Source of the DNA: Nocardia terpenica
GTDB lineage: Bacteria; Actinomycetota; Actinomycetes; Mycobacteriales; Mycobacteriaceae
DNA: 64,000 nucleotides
Reading direction: 5' to 3'
Assembly: GCF_013186535.1 (NCBI RefSeq)
Contig: NZ_JABMCZ010000003.1
Span: 2,170,001 to 2,234,000, forward strand
In this document: positions 25,259 through 34,178 of the stretch, one piece after another
Position numbering within the stretch: position 1 is the first letter of the stretch
Layout of the letters: each line of letters opens with the position of its first letter
The notes under the pieces: model-generated
What the model was told of the DNA's origin: nothing
Database searches by the model: none
What the model saw: the letters and a program-made list of their open reading frames with translations, nothing else
Translations under genes and position numbers: made by a program

Positions 25259-26116
25259 ATGGAACTGCGGCAGCTCTCATACTTCGTCGCGGTGTGCGAG
25301 GAACTGAGCTTCAGCCGAGCCGCCGCGCGCTGCTTCATATCGCAATCAGCTATCAGTCATCAGATCGCCCGGCTCGAACATGATCTTGGTGTGCAGCTCT
25401 TCGAGCGCTCCACACGATCGGTTGTTCCGACCGAAGCAACCACTCGGCTACTGCCGCTTGCGAAGCAGATGCTGAGCCTCGAGTCCGCCATTCGCGCAGC
25501 TGTGCGGGCATCCGGGCCCCGGATTCGCCTGGCGGCGAACATGTCCTTCGCAACAAGATCACTGTCGGCCATCGCCGGAGCACGCGAGTCGCATCCGGGG
25601 GCCGAGATCGAGTTCGTGATCAAGCCCTTCCGGCAGCGCATCGCCGCGGTCGCGGACGGCGATTGTGATCTTGCTCTCATCCGCGGCAGCGTCGATCAGC
25701 CCGGTCTGAGCGTCGAACAGCTCTGGGTGGAGGACCTCGTGATCGCCGCGTCCACCGCCCATCCGCTCGCCGGGCGGACCGACGTCACACTCGCGGAGCT
25801 CGGAAATTTCCCGTTGTTACTCCCGCCGGAACAGGAACAGGTGCTGCTGCACAACGTGGTCCGGGCCGCCTTCGCCGATCTGCCCACCCGCCCCACCTAC
25901 GGCCCGCCCATCCCGCCCGACCACACCGCCACCATGGAACTGATCAACCGGCCCGACGCCTGGACCATCCTGTACGCCGACAGCGCCACCGAGGGCATCG
26001 CCACCCTGCACCTCGGCGGGCGCCCCCTGCGGGTGCAGGTCTCGGCCGTGCTGCGCAGCGACGCACGCCGATCCCCTATCCTCGAGACTCTGCTTGCGGC
26101 ACTGCATAATTCATAA
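25259..26116 (+). CDS. LysR family transcriptional regulator
   Basis: A 285-residue LysR protein: N-terminal winged helix-turn-helix (MELRQLSYFVAVCEELSFSR, SQSAISHQIARLE) and a two-lobed effector-binding domain (RIRLAANMS, then DLALIRG). I choose the ATG with GGAG seven bases upstream rather than the ATG four codons earlier. It is divergent from the NADH dehydrogenase gene, the classical arrangement in which the regulator controls its neighbour and itself. The inducer cannot be predicted. The base composition of the 5' half is somewhat less GC-biased than neighbouring genes. Confidence 0.88.
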   Translation: MELRQLSYFVAVCEELSFSRAAARCFISQSAISHQIARLEHDLGVQLFERSTRSVVPTEATTRLLPLAKQMLSLESAIRAAVRASGPRIRLAANMSFATRSLSAIAGARESHPGAEIEFVIKPFRQRIAAVADGDCDLALIRGSVDQPGLSVEQLWVEDLVIAASTAHPLAGRTDVTLAELGNFPLLLPPEQEQVLLHNVVRAAFADLPTRPTYGPPIPPDHTATMELINRPDAWTILYADSATEGIATLHLGGRPLRVQVSAVLRSDARRSPILETLLAALHNS

Positions 26117-26195
26117 GCGCCCCGGATCGAGAAAGATACTTGCCGGATCGGTGGATGCCGATACGCTGCAAGCGCGCGTGTAGTTGGGGTGAGGA

Positions 26196-26927
26196 ATGGG
26201 TTTCAGCCTGATGATCGTCGAGGACGACGATCGGGTCCGCAGCGTGCTGCGACTGGCGATGGAAGACGAGGGCTACGAGGTTGCCGAGGCCGAGGCGGCC
26301 GAGGCCGCCCTGCGCCTGGTGCGGGAGCACGGCGTGCCCGACGTCATGATCATCGATCTGATGCTGGGCATGATGGACGGCTTCACCTGTATTCGGGAGA
26401 TTCGCCGCGATCACGATGTGCCGATCATCGTGGTGAGCGCGCGCGACGACACCCATGACGTGGTGGCGGCGCTGGAGGCGGGGGCCGACGACTTCGTCAC
26501 CAAGCCCTTCCAGATCAAGGAGATCACCGCCCGCATGCGGGCGCTGCGCCGCCGGGCCCGCCTGGTCGCCGAGCGGGAGGCCGCCGAGGCGTCGCCCGTC
26601 GCCTCCACCGACCTCGTGCTCGACGCCGACCCGCGGGCCCCGCTGGTGCTGTCCCCGGTCGCGGGGACCGTGCGCCGCGGCGCCGAGCCGATCCACCTGA
26701 CGCTCACCGAGTTCCGGGTGCTGTGCGAGCTGGCGGAGCCGCCGGGGCGTGTCCTGAGCCGGACGGAATTGCTGCACCGGGTGTGGGATCGCGGCTTCTT
26801 CAGCGACGAGCGGATCGTGGACGTGCACGTGCGCCGATTACGCACCAAGATCGAACGGGATCCGTCGGCGCCGCGCCTGGTGGTGACCGTGCGCGGGCTC
26901 GGCTACCGCCTCGACACCCAGGGCTGA
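26196..26927 (+). CDS. OmpR-type response regulator
   Basis: A 243-residue response regulator. Receiver domain: acidic pocket VEDDD (9-12), phosphoacceptor Asp54 in MIIDLML, Ser/Thr switch in IIVVSARDD, Lys near 104 in VTKPFQ. A linker of about 35 residues precedes the winged helix (LTLTEFRVLCELAEPP, DVHVRRLRTKIE, VRGLGYRL). The ATG follows GGGGTGAGGA. It is followed after seven bases by its kinase gene. The downstream neighbours are two porin genes, whose leader contains regularly spaced direct repeats, so porin control is a reasonable but unproved target. Confidence 0.92.
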   Translation: MGFSLMIVEDDDRVRSVLRLAMEDEGYEVAEAEAAEAALRLVREHGVPDVMIIDLMLGMMDGFTCIREIRRDHDVPIIVVSARDDTHDVVAALEAGADDFVTKPFQIKEITARMRALRRRARLVAEREAAEASPVASTDLVLDADPRAPLVLSPVAGTVRRGAEPIHLTLTEFRVLCELAEPPGRVLSRTELLHRVWDRGFFSDERIVDVHVRRLRTKIERDPSAPRLVVTVRGLGYRLDTQG

Positions 26928-26934
26928 CATCGCG

Positions 26935-28293
26935 GTGGACTGCGCGCGACCGCACCGGCAGAGCCTGCGGACCCGGGTGGTGCTCGCGTTCGCGCTGAGC
27001 GCGGCCCTGGTCGCGCTGCTGCTGGTGGTCTCGGTCTACACCATCGGCCGCGACTACCTGACCGACCAGCGGCAGAGCTCGGCCGAACGGCTGGCGCACG
27101 CGCACAGCGAGCTGCTGTTCACCCACCTCGGACAGCCCGGGACCGCCGAACACCGGGCGCTGCTGTCGGTGCACTCCGCCCCGGGCACCGTGCTGGCGCT
27201 GCGCTGGAAGTCCAGGTGGGTGCTGACCGGGCCGCGGGAGGTGCGCGCCGGGATCGACCTGTCGGAGCTGGCCGGGCCGAGCGCGCTCGCCCCCGCGCAG
27301 GTGCTCGTCGAGGGCGAGCCGTATCTGCGGGTCGGGGTCGCCGTGGACGGCGAGGGCGATGTGCTCTACGAGTTCACGCCGATGGCCGAGTTCTACGCGA
27401 TGCTGCGGGTGCTGCGCACGCTGCTGATCTCGTGCGCGCTGGCGGCGGCCGCGATCGGCGCGCTGCTGGGCGTCTGGGCCGGGCGGCGGGTGCTCAATCC
27501 GCTGCGGCAGGTGGCGGGGACGGCGGGACGGATCGCCTCGGGCGAGCTGGAGCTGCGGCTGCCCGCCACCCGCGACCGGGACCTGTCCATGACCGTCGAC
27601 GCCTTCAACGCGATGGTCGATTCGCTGCAGGAGCGGATCGAGCGGGAGCGCCGCCTGGTCGGCGACGTGAGCCACGAATTGCGCACGCCGCTGACCACTT
27701 TGACCACCGGCATCGATGTCATGCAGCGCTACCGCGACGACCTGCCGGACCGCTCGCGCCGGGCCCTGGATCTGGTGGACGCGGAGGTGGACCATCTGCG
27801 CCGCATGCTCGACGACATGCTGGAGCTGGCCCGGGTCGAGGCGGGGGTGCGCCGCGGCGCCGCCGAGCCGCTGGCCCTGGGCGAGCTGCTGGCCGAGACC
27901 CTGCAGCATCGGCGGTATCCGGCGCGGCTGCTGACCGTGGCCGCGGACGCGACGGTCGTCGGGCACAAGTTCGAACTCGAACGCGCGGTGGCGAATCTGC
28001 TCGGCAACGCCACCGAGCACGGCGGCGGCGCGGTGGCGGTCACCGTCGACCGCGCGGGTGAGCAGGCGCTGATCGTGGTCGACGACGCCGGGCCGGGGGT
28101 GCCGCCGGAGGAACGCGACCGCATCTTCGAGAGGTTCGCCACCGCCCGGGCCGGGCGGCGCTCGGCTGCCGGCACCGGAATCGGCCTGGCCCTGGTCGCC
28201 GAAACGATTGCCGCGCACGGCGGCGGGGTCGAATGCGGCGACCGCCCGGGCGGTGGCGCCCGATTCAGTATCCGGTTGCCGATCGCGAAATAG
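26935..28293 (+). CDS. sensor histidine kinase
   Basis: A 452-residue membrane kinase: first helix at about residues 15-36, an extracytoplasmic sensor of about 120 residues, second helix near 160-183, HAMP domain (RRVLNPLRQVAGTAGRIASGE), phosphoacceptor GDVSHELRTPL with His near 246, N-box NLLGNATEHG and G-boxes DDAGPGVPP and GTGIGLALV. The start is GTG with only a weak ribosome site, eight bases from the regulator stop, so translation probably depends on the upstream gene. Forms a pair with the regulator before it; it precedes two porin genes and may sense envelope conditions. Confidence 0.92.
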   Translation: MDCARPHRQSLRTRVVLAFALSAALVALLLVVSVYTIGRDYLTDQRQSSAERLAHAHSELLFTHLGQPGTAEHRALLSVHSAPGTVLALRWKSRWVLTGPREVRAGIDLSELAGPSALAPAQVLVEGEPYLRVGVAVDGEGDVLYEFTPMAEFYAMLRVLRTLLISCALAAAAIGALLGVWAGRRVLNPLRQVAGTAGRIASGELELRLPATRDRDLSMTVDAFNAMVDSLQERIERERRLVGDVSHELRTPLTTLTTGIDVMQRYRDDLPDRSRRALDLVDAEVDHLRRMLDDMLELARVEAGVRRGAAEPLALGELLAETLQHRRYPARLLTVAADATVVGHKFELERAVANLLGNATEHGGGAVAVTVDRAGEQALIVVDDAGPGVPPEERDRIFERFATARAGRRSAAGTGIGLALVAETIAAHGGGVECGDRPGGGARFSIRLPIAK

Positions 28294-28655
28294 CGTGTCG
28301 TCACACAACCGCAAACAAACCGGCGATCGAATGTCATCCACTTTGCGCCGATGTCATCTTCGGAAATAAAAGACCGGCTAACATGAGTTCGGCGATAATG
28401 TGCTGCTATTAAAGATGGATCGGCAGGTCAACGCGCTGTCTTAATATCATCTCAAAGTAATCTACGGGTTGTCGAAATAAGTTGACGGACAATGCAAAGA
28501 GCCGGTAACCCGCGCGTTCCCCGCTGTTGATCAATTCGATATCCGAGCCTACTTATAAGCCATCAATTCGGCGGTAGCATGCAGCACGCCCCAAAAAGGG
28601 CGAAGCCGAGAAATCGGTGGTCGAGAGGGATCGCCGAAATGTGATGAGGGAAAGA
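28294..28655 (+). promoter_or_regulatory. A+T-rich leader of the tandem porin genes
   Basis: About 360 bases, clearly less GC-rich than the surroundings, with no gene. ATGTCATC occurs at 28331-28338 and 28351-28358, exactly 20 bases apart, and ATATCATC at 28444-28451, a pattern expected for an OmpR-type regulator. A promoter-like pair TTGATC (28527-28532), 17 bases, TACTTA (28550-28555) precedes the first porin by about 100 bases. Confidence 0.5.
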
Positions 28656-29330
28656 ATGAGCACCTACCGCTCGAACGGTCCGCGCGTTGCCGCCCGGGTC
28701 CTGGGAGCAGGCGCTGTCGCCACGGTGGCCGTCGGCCTGTTCTCCACCGGGGCCGCGAACGCCGACACCTTTGTTCCGCTACCCGACGGCCAGAAGCTGG
28801 GCCCCGGCGTGACGATCAGCCGGACCGGCGAACACGCCACGATCTCGCCGTCGCTCGCCGCCAACGGCGCCGGCCGGGTCGCCTGGGTCTCGGGGCTGGC
28901 CGTCGCCGAGGTCACCGCCACCCCCGAGGGCAAGGTCGGACCGAGCAACGGCGCGAGCAACGCGCCCGGCACCAACAACTCCTCGACCCACGGTTCGTCG
29001 CGGATGACCACCGGCTACATCGTGGGCTGCCAGATCAGCATCGCCAGCGACGCCATCTCCGCCAGCGCCTCCGGCGGTGTCGCGCTCACCGGCGCCAATG
29101 CCAGCGGGTCGATCTCGCTGAAGCTGGGCCCCGGCGACGTCAAGTTCGTCGAGATCGACGGCAAGGAGATCACGAAGCCGGGCACCTACGCCGTGCAGTA
29201 CCAGGACCAGGAGATGCAGATCCAGGGCTGTGCCGGATACGCCCAGGCGCGCGCGTACACCGTGGTCGAGATCATCGGCGACGACTACTCCAAGACCACC
29301 CTCTACGGGGCGCCGTTCAGCATCGGCTGA
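28656..29330 (+). CDS. MspA family porin, first of tandem pair
   Basis: A 224-residue exported porin: signal peptide 1-36 (cleavage STGAANA|D), then an MspA-type beta domain with the conserved strand TGYIVGCQ and a C-terminal QGCAGYAQARAYT, each with a cysteine. MspA proteins assemble into outer-membrane channels; heteromeric pairs of two subunits are known in Rhodococcus and Nocardia (for example NfpA/NfpB), and the tandem arrangement here fits that. The ATG follows GAGGGAAAGA. A Ser/Asn/Gly-rich insertion near residues 95-115 is not shared by the second porin. Confidence 0.9.
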   Translation: MSTYRSNGPRVAARVLGAGAVATVAVGLFSTGAANADTFVPLPDGQKLGPGVTISRTGEHATISPSLAANGAGRVAWVSGLAVAEVTATPEGKVGPSNGASNAPGTNNSSTHGSSRMTTGYIVGCQISIASDAISASASGGVALTGANASGSISLKLGPGDVKFVEIDGKEITKPGTYAVQYQDQEMQIQGCAGYAQARAYTVVEIIGDDYSKTTLYGAPFSIG

Positions 29331-29394
29331 TCCGGTCACACTCGCCAATTCTCCACTCGCCGAAGCGAATTCGATCCCAGAGGGACATATAGAC

Positions 29395-30057
29395 ATGATC
29401 AACCGGAAATCCGCGGCCCGCGCCGCCGGGGTGAGCGCCGCCGCGACCATGGCGCTCGGCCTGTTCTCCACCGGTGCGGCCAACGCCGACACCTTCGTCC
29501 AACTACCCGGCGGTGAGATCACCCAGACGCTCGTCGACGGCACCACGGTGACCGTGCGGCTGGTGAACGAGACCGCCAATATCAACCCGTCGATGGGCGA
29601 CACCCCGCTGCACCGCAACGTGTGGGTGTCGGGCCGGGCCGAGGTCGAGACCTCGAACGCCAAGGGCGGCAAGATCTACCCCGGCTACATCGTGGGCTGC
29701 CAGGTCAATATCGCCGGTGGCAAGGCCGACGGCAACGGCGGCGCCAAGACCGACTGGGAGGGCAAGAAGCCCGACGTCAACGTCGGCGCGGGCGGCAGCC
29801 TGAACCTCGGCCCCGGCCGGGCGGGCCAGTACAACATCCTCGACCTCGAGGACGCCGACGACTTCGGCCAGTCCGAGCACCTCAGCCGCAGCAAGTTCAG
29901 CGGCACCCACGGCAGCGTGACGTGGGCGGACGAGACCATGGCCGTCAACGGCTGCGCCGGATACGCCCAGGCGCGCGCGTTCGTGAAGGTCAAGGTCGAC
30001 ACCGACGCCGTCAAGGGGATCGTGACCCTGTGGGGTCAGCCGTTCAGCATCGGCTGA
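29395..30057 (+). CDS. MspA family porin, second of tandem pair
   Basis: A 220-residue exported porin: signal peptide 1-31 (cleavage STGAANA|D), mature MspA-type beta domain with PGYIVGCQVNIAGG and NGCAGYAQARAFVKV. Starts with the same FVxLPxG strand as its neighbour and ends identically (QPFSIG versus APFSIG), so the two arose by duplication. The ATG is preceded by AGAGGG, 64 bases after the first porin stop, so they form one transcript. Together they probably build a heteromeric channel. An inverted repeat rich in G and C (GCCGCGGGCC...GGCCCGCGGC type) follows the stop. Confidence 0.9.
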   Translation: MINRKSAARAAGVSAAATMALGLFSTGAANADTFVQLPGGEITQTLVDGTTVTVRLVNETANINPSMGDTPLHRNVWVSGRAEVETSNAKGGKIYPGYIVGCQVNIAGGKADGNGGAKTDWEGKKPDVNVGAGGSLNLGPGRAGQYNILDLEDADDFGQSEHLSRSKFSGTHGSVTWADETMAVNGCAGYAQARAFVKVKVDTDAVKGIVTLWGQPFSIG

Positions 30058-30072
30058 CCGACGCGGGGGGAC

Positions 30073-30116
30073 AGGCCGCGGGCCGGGTGCGAAAAGCGCC
30101 CGGCCCGCGGCTTTTT
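30073..30116. terminator. terminator hairpin between porin and conservon P450 genes
   Basis: GCCGCGGGCCGGG and CCCGGCCCGCGGC form a 12-13-base stem around a short loop (GTGCGAAAAGCG), followed by TTTTTC on the plus strand. Placed between convergent genes, it looks like an intrinsic terminator for the porins. Confidence 0.75.
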
Positions 30117-31285
30117 CACGGCACGGTCAGCGGCCGGCCGACGGGGAAGACCACCGGCAGCGCCGCCAGGGCCCGGTGAAAGGGCCCGGGCCGCCAGGCC
30201 AGTTCCGTGTCGGGCACGGCCAGGCGCATCTCGGGCAGCGCGTCGAGCAGTTGGTCGATCGCGCCCTGGGCGATCAGGTAGGCGGGGGAGCGGGCCGGGC
30301 AGGAGTGCGGGCCGACGCTCCACGCCAGATGCGATCGGTTGTCGGTGAATTCCCGTGCGCCCACGGCGGGATCGTTGTTGCACGCGGCCATGGAGACGAC
30401 CACCGGTTGATGCGCGGGCAGCCAGACGTCGTCGACGACGATGGGCTGGCGCGGGTAGCTCACGCAGTAGTTCGCGCCCGGCGGATCGGTGAACAGCACC
30501 TCGTCCAGCGCGTCGTGGGTGGGCAGGCTGCCGCCGTGCACGCCGCTCGCGAACCGGTCGTCGGTCAGCAGCAGCCGCAGCGCGTTGGCGATCAGGTTGC
30601 GCTGCGGTTCGATACCGGCGCCGTAGAGGGTGACGATCTGGTGGCTCAGCTCCTCGTCGGACAGCCGCGTCGGATGCGCCACCAGCCGCGACACGATGTC
30701 CTCGCCGGGCCGGGACCGCTTGAGCCGCACCAGTTCCAGCACCGCCTCGGCGGCCGTCCGATTGCCCTCGTCGGCGTCGACGCCCTCCCAGACGGCGGCC
30801 TGGCCCGCCGCGATCCGCCACCCGATCTCCGGCGGGCAGCCCAGCAGCGCGTTGACCGACTCGAACGCCAGCGGAAAGGCGTACTGGCTCACCAGGTCCG
30901 CGCCGCCGTCCTCGCAGAATGCGTTGATCAGCGGGACCGCGATGCGTTCCACGACGCCGTGCAGCGCGTGCAGGTCGACGTCGGCGATGCTCTCGACATT
31001 GGCCTGCCGGTACCGGATGTGCTCGAGGCCCGCGCTGCGCTGCGCGTTGGGCCGCCACTCCAGCATCGGCAGGACCGGGCTGTCCGCCGGGACGGTCTTC
31101 TGCCAGGCGCGCGGGTCGGCGGGAAAATGCTCGGGGTCGTTGAGGATTCGCACCGCGGTGCGGTAGCCGACGACCAGGGTGGCCGGGACGCCCGGGGCCA
31201 GTTCGACCGGCGCCAGCGACCCGTACCGCCGCCGCAGCTCGCGGTAGACGCGGTGCGGATCGGCGGCGAACTCCGCGGTGTACAT
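30116..31285 (-). CDS. cvnE: conservon cytochrome P450 (CYP157-like)
   Basis: A 389-residue soluble P450, last gene of the conservon. The haem-binding segment keeps the axial cysteine (WSVGPHSCPAR, Cys near 328). The I-helix GAGIEPQRN lacks the usual Thr, and in the K-helix, where EXXR is expected, the sequence is DEVLFTDPP: the Arg is missing. P450s of the CYP157 family, typical of Streptomyces conservons, are known to lack EXXR. The substrate is unknown; a redox or regulatory role with the conservon GTPase has been proposed. An ATG is used here; a TTG six codons earlier, overlapping the GTPase stop, is an alternative that would couple translation. Confidence 0.88.
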   Translation of the reverse strand: MYTAEFAADPHRVYRELRRRYGSLAPVELAPGVPATLVVGYRTAVRILNDPEHFPADPRAWQKTVPADSPVLPMLEWRPNAQRSAGLEHIRYRQANVESIADVDLHALHGVVERIAVPLINAFCEDGGADLVSQYAFPLAFESVNALLGCPPEIGWRIAAGQAAVWEGVDADEGNRTAAEAVLELVRLKRSRPGEDIVSRLVAHPTRLSDEELSHQIVTLYGAGIEPQRNLIANALRLLLTDDRFASGVHGGSLPTHDALDEVLFTDPPGANYCVSYPRQPIVVDDVWLPAHQPVVVSMAACNNDPAVGAREFTDNRSHLAWSVGPHSCPARSPAYLIAQGAIDQLLDALPEMRLAVPDTELAWRPGPFHRALAALPVVFPVGRPLTVP

Positions 31286-31299
31286 CGGGACGTGTCGGG

Positions 31300-31929
31300 T
31301 CAACGACGCGACTCCGAACGCAGGAACAGGTATTCGACGAGCGTGATCAGGGAGTGGACGCAGCCGGAGCGTCGGCGCGCGTCCAGGGCGCCGAGCGGGG
31401 TCTCCGGCTCGAGGTCGAGCGCCTCGCGGATCTCCTCCAGCGGATAGCGCGTGGCGCCCTCGAATTCGTTGACCGCCACCGCATACGGCACGCCGCGCTC
31501 CTCCAGCACGGCCAGCACCTCGTCGGCGCGGTCGATGCGGCGGGTGTCGACGAGCACCAGCGCGCCCAGCGCCCCGCGGGCCAGCTCCTCCCACAGCGGC
31601 ACGAACCGCTGCTGCCCGGGGGTGCCGAACAGATACAGCGCCAGTTGCGGATTCAGCGTGATGCGGCCGAAATCCATGGCCACGGTGGTGGTCGTCTTGC
31701 CGGGCAGCCCGGCCATGTCGTCGACGCCCACGCTGGCCTCGGTGATGGTCTCCTCGGTGCGCAGCGGCCGGATCTCCGACACGCTGTTCACGAAGGTGGT
31801 CTTGCCGACCCCGAAATTGCCCGCCACCAACAGCTTCACCGACCGGGTGACGGTGTCGGGCACGTAGTCGACGGTGCGTTGTTCGGGCAGGGCGGTCGGG
31901 CGCTCAGACGGCGAGAGCGCGGAGCCCAT
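31300..31929 (-). CDS. cvnD: conservon small GTPase
   Basis: A 209-residue Ras-like GTPase: P-loop AGNFGVGKTTF (residues 36-46), a switch II region FGTPGQQRF in place of DTAGQ, and VNEFEG as the NKxD equivalent. In conservons this protein is thought to act with the DUF742 and roadblock proteins on the membrane sensor, resembling eukaryotic G-protein signalling modules. Its ATG lies inside the end of the DUF742 gene (26-base overlap), so they are translationally coupled. The variant NKxD motif suggests weakened guanine specificity, as in other members. Confidence 0.92.
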   Translation of the reverse strand: MGSALSPSERPTALPEQRTVDYVPDTVTRSVKLLVAGNFGVGKTTFVNSVSEIRPLRTEETITEASVGVDDMAGLPGKTTTTVAMDFGRITLNPQLALYLFGTPGQQRFVPLWEELARGALGALVLVDTRRIDRADEVLAVLEERGVPYAVAVNEFEGATRYPLEEIREALDLEPETPLGALDARRRSGCVHSLITLVEYLFLRSESRR

Positions 31930-32251
31930 TGAGTACCTCCTCCAGCAGGGCGACCTCCGGCAGGGCTTCGGCCGGGGCCGGGTTCACGAGGTGACCGCTG
32001 TCGAGGAGATCGGAGGCGACGATCTTCACCACCGACGGCGGCAGGTCGAGATAGGCGGCGACCTCGGCGATCGATAGCGCGCCGCGGCGGCTGCACACGC
32101 CCATGACCCGGCGCGCGTCCGGGCTCATCCCGGGCGCCGGATCCAGTGCCGCCACAACGAGAGTCACCAGATCCAGCTCCCGGGTCGCGCGCATGCGCCC
32201 GCCGGTGCGTACGTACGCCCGGACCAGGTCGGGATCACGACGGTGCCGCAT
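31904..32251 (-). CDS. cvnC: conservon DUF742 protein
   Basis: A 115-residue DUF742 protein, recognised by PDLVRAYVRTGGRM at the N-terminus and the winged-helix-like segment LSIAEVAAYLDLPPSVVKIVASDLLDSGHL, ending LLEEVLNGLRAL. In conservons it is the third component and is believed to bridge sensor and GTPase; DNA binding has not been shown. It begins eight bases after the roadblock gene and overlaps the GTPase gene at its 3' end. Confidence 0.92.
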   Translation of the reverse strand: MRHRRDPDLVRAYVRTGGRMRATRELDLVTLVVAALDPAPGMSPDARRVMGVCSRRGALSIAEVAAYLDLPPSVVKIVASDLLDSGHLVNPAPAEALPEVALLEEVLNGLRALAV

Positions 32252-32259
32252 GGCCGCGG

Positions 32260-32670
32260 TTACCGGTGGCGCGGCAGGCTGCCGAGCTCGCGGCCGACGC
32301 GGGCGGCGAGCTCGTTCATCCGGTGGGCGACCAGGCTGACATCGACATCGGTGGTGGTGGAGACGCCGATGAGCGCGCCCTCGCCCGCCGTGGTGATGAA
32401 GATCATCCCATCGTCGTACTCGGTCATGTTCTGCCGCACCGAATTCGCCGCACCGCAGAACTCGCCGAGGGCCTTGCCCAGCGAGCGCAGGCCCGACGCG
32501 GCCGCCGCGAACCGCTCGGCGTCGTCGAGGCCGATCGCACCGGAGTGCGCGATGCGCAGGCCGTCCTCGGACAACAGGACCGCGAACCGGACACCGGGAA
32601 CCGTGAGGTCCTCGAGCATCCAGGCCAGCTTGTTGGAGCCGTCGGCCACGGTCGTACCGGGTGTGCTCAT
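32260..32670 (-). CDS. cvnB: conservon roadblock/LC7 protein
   Basis: A 136-residue roadblock/LC7-fold protein (LAWMLEDLTVPGVRFAVLLSEDG, LRSLGKALGEFCG, GALIGVSTTTDVDVSLVAHRM). Roadblock proteins act as GAPs or scaffolds for Ras-like GTPases of the MglA type, matching the GTPase two genes on. The ATG overlaps the sensor stop (TGATG), so translation is coupled. Second gene of the conservon operon. Confidence 0.93.
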   Translation of the reverse strand: MSTPGTTVADGSNKLAWMLEDLTVPGVRFAVLLSEDGLRIAHSGAIGLDDAERFAAAASGLRSLGKALGEFCGAANSVRQNMTEYDDGMIFITTAGEGALIGVSTTTDVDVSLVAHRMNELAARVGRELGSLPRHR

Positions 32671-34178
32671 CAGGATGTCATCCCTTCGGTCGTTTCGTAT
32701 GCCGCGGCGCGACCGCTCTGCGAACCGGTGTGCCAGGCGGCGGCGATATCGGGGCGGGGGAGTGCGGTATCGGTGCGAGGGAACGCCGGGTCGTCGGCCG
32801 CCGGGGGAGCGGTGGCGATCCGGGTGAGTCGAGCATCCGCCGACGCGATCTCGGCGCGCGACAGCGGGGTATCGGTGCGCGGCCCGCGCGACAGCGTGGA
32901 CACCGCGACGGTCCGGCGGCGGCGCCGGGGTAAGCCACCGGGGGTGATCTCGTGCACGGTCGAGGTCTCCTCCGCGGGCTCGGCGGGCGCGGGCGCCGGG
33001 GCTGTCGGCGCGGGCTCGGCGGGCGCTGTCGCCGCGGCGGGCGCGGGAATCGCTGCGGGCACGACGTTCTCGGAGAGGGCGGTCTGGTCGGCGAGCAGCA
33101 CCTCGGGCAGGTAGACCATGGCGCGCATGCCGCCGTAGGCGTTGGGGCCGTCGATGTAGACGGAGAATCCGTAGCGGCGGGCGAGGGCGGAGATGCCGGG
33201 GAAGCCGACGCGCGGGGCGGGCCCGAGCTGGTGGATGTCGACCACGCGCTCGCCCGCGAGCACCTGGCGCGCCTCCTCCATCTGCTCGGCGTTCATCCGC
33301 ACGCCCGCGTCGTCGATGATGATCGTGACACCGTGGTGCCCCTCCTGGAAGGTGATGTCCACGAACGAGGTCGGCGGCGAGTAGCGCAGCGCGTTGTCCA
33401 CCAGCGTGGCCAGCGTGTGCACCAGCGGCTCGACGGCCCGGCTGACCACCACCCGGTCGAGCTGGTGGGGCCGCACCCGGGTGAAGTCGCGGACGCGGCC
33501 GATCGCGCCGCCCACCACGTCGGTGAGGGTCTGCTGCGGCCAGCGGCGGCCCGGCAGGCCACCGCAGACGATCACGTAGGACTGCGCCTGGCGGATCATC
33601 TGCTGCACGGTGTGATCGATGCGGGTGAGGGTGGCGTAGACCTCGTCGCTGCGATGCTCGCGCAGCGCGGCGCTCACCACCTGGCCGACGTCGGCGCCGA
33701 GGCTGACCACCGAGGTGCCGAACGCGCGCACGGCCGCGCTGGTGGCCTCGCGCGAGGACGCCTCCATCTCGCGCCGGGCCGCGGCGCGGGCCTCGGCCTC
33801 GGCCCGCGAAATCGCCTCCTGCGCCTCGTAATCGGCCTCGCGGCGGGTCTGGTCGCGCACCTCGGCGGCGTACTGGCGCAGGTCGGCGGCGTAGCGCTCG
33901 GCGACGCTCTGCAACAGCTGCCCGAACCGGCTCGGGCCGCTCACGACCGGTAGTTCGGTGACCTCGTCCGCCCGGCGCACCGTCTCGGTCACGAAAGGCA
34001 GTGTGCCGCTGGCGAAGTGCTCGAGCTCCTCTTCCTGCATGCGCAGCGACCGCTCGGCGGCGTCGGCGCGGGAGCGCTGGCGCACCGCGTAGGAGGCCGC
34101 GTACAGCGCCGCTATGACGGCTGCCAGGAGAACTGCGGCGAGGATCCACGTAATCGTCACGGCGGTAGATTGATTCAT
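32670..34178 (-). CDS. cvnA: conservon sensor ATPase (histidine-kinase-like)
   Basis: A 502-residue protein with one N-terminal membrane helix (ILAAVLLAAVIAALYAASYA, residues 10-30), a long coiled-coil region rich in Arg, Glu and Ala (to about 180), then an HATPase domain (TLVDNALRYSPP, IIIDDAGVRMN, GFPGISALARRYGF) and a Pro/Ala-rich tail. No classical HisKA phosphoacceptor is obvious, as is usual for CvnA proteins. It heads the operon. The ATG with GAGGGA upstream is preferred to a GTG 19 codons earlier. The signal is unknown; conservons in Streptomyces affect development and antibiotic production. Confidence 0.9.
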   Translation of the reverse strand: MNQSTAVTITWILAAVLLAAVIAALYAASYAVRQRSRADAAERSLRMQEEELEHFASGTLPFVTETVRRADEVTELPVVSGPSRFGQLLQSVAERYAADLRQYAAEVRDQTRREADYEAQEAISRAEAEARAAARREMEASSREATSAAVRAFGTSVVSLGADVGQVVSAALREHRSDEVYATLTRIDHTVQQMIRQAQSYVIVCGGLPGRRWPQQTLTDVVGGAIGRVRDFTRVRPHQLDRVVVSRAVEPLVHTLATLVDNALRYSPPTSFVDITFQEGHHGVTIIIDDAGVRMNAEQMEEARQVLAGERVVDIHQLGPAPRVGFPGISALARRYGFSVYIDGPNAYGGMRAMVYLPEVLLADQTALSENVVPAAIPAPAAATAPAEPAPTAPAPAPAEPAEETSTVHEITPGGLPRRRRRTVAVSTLSRGPRTDTPLSRAEIASADARLTRIATAPPAADDPAFPRTDTALPRPDIAAAWHTGSQSGRAAAYETTEGMTS

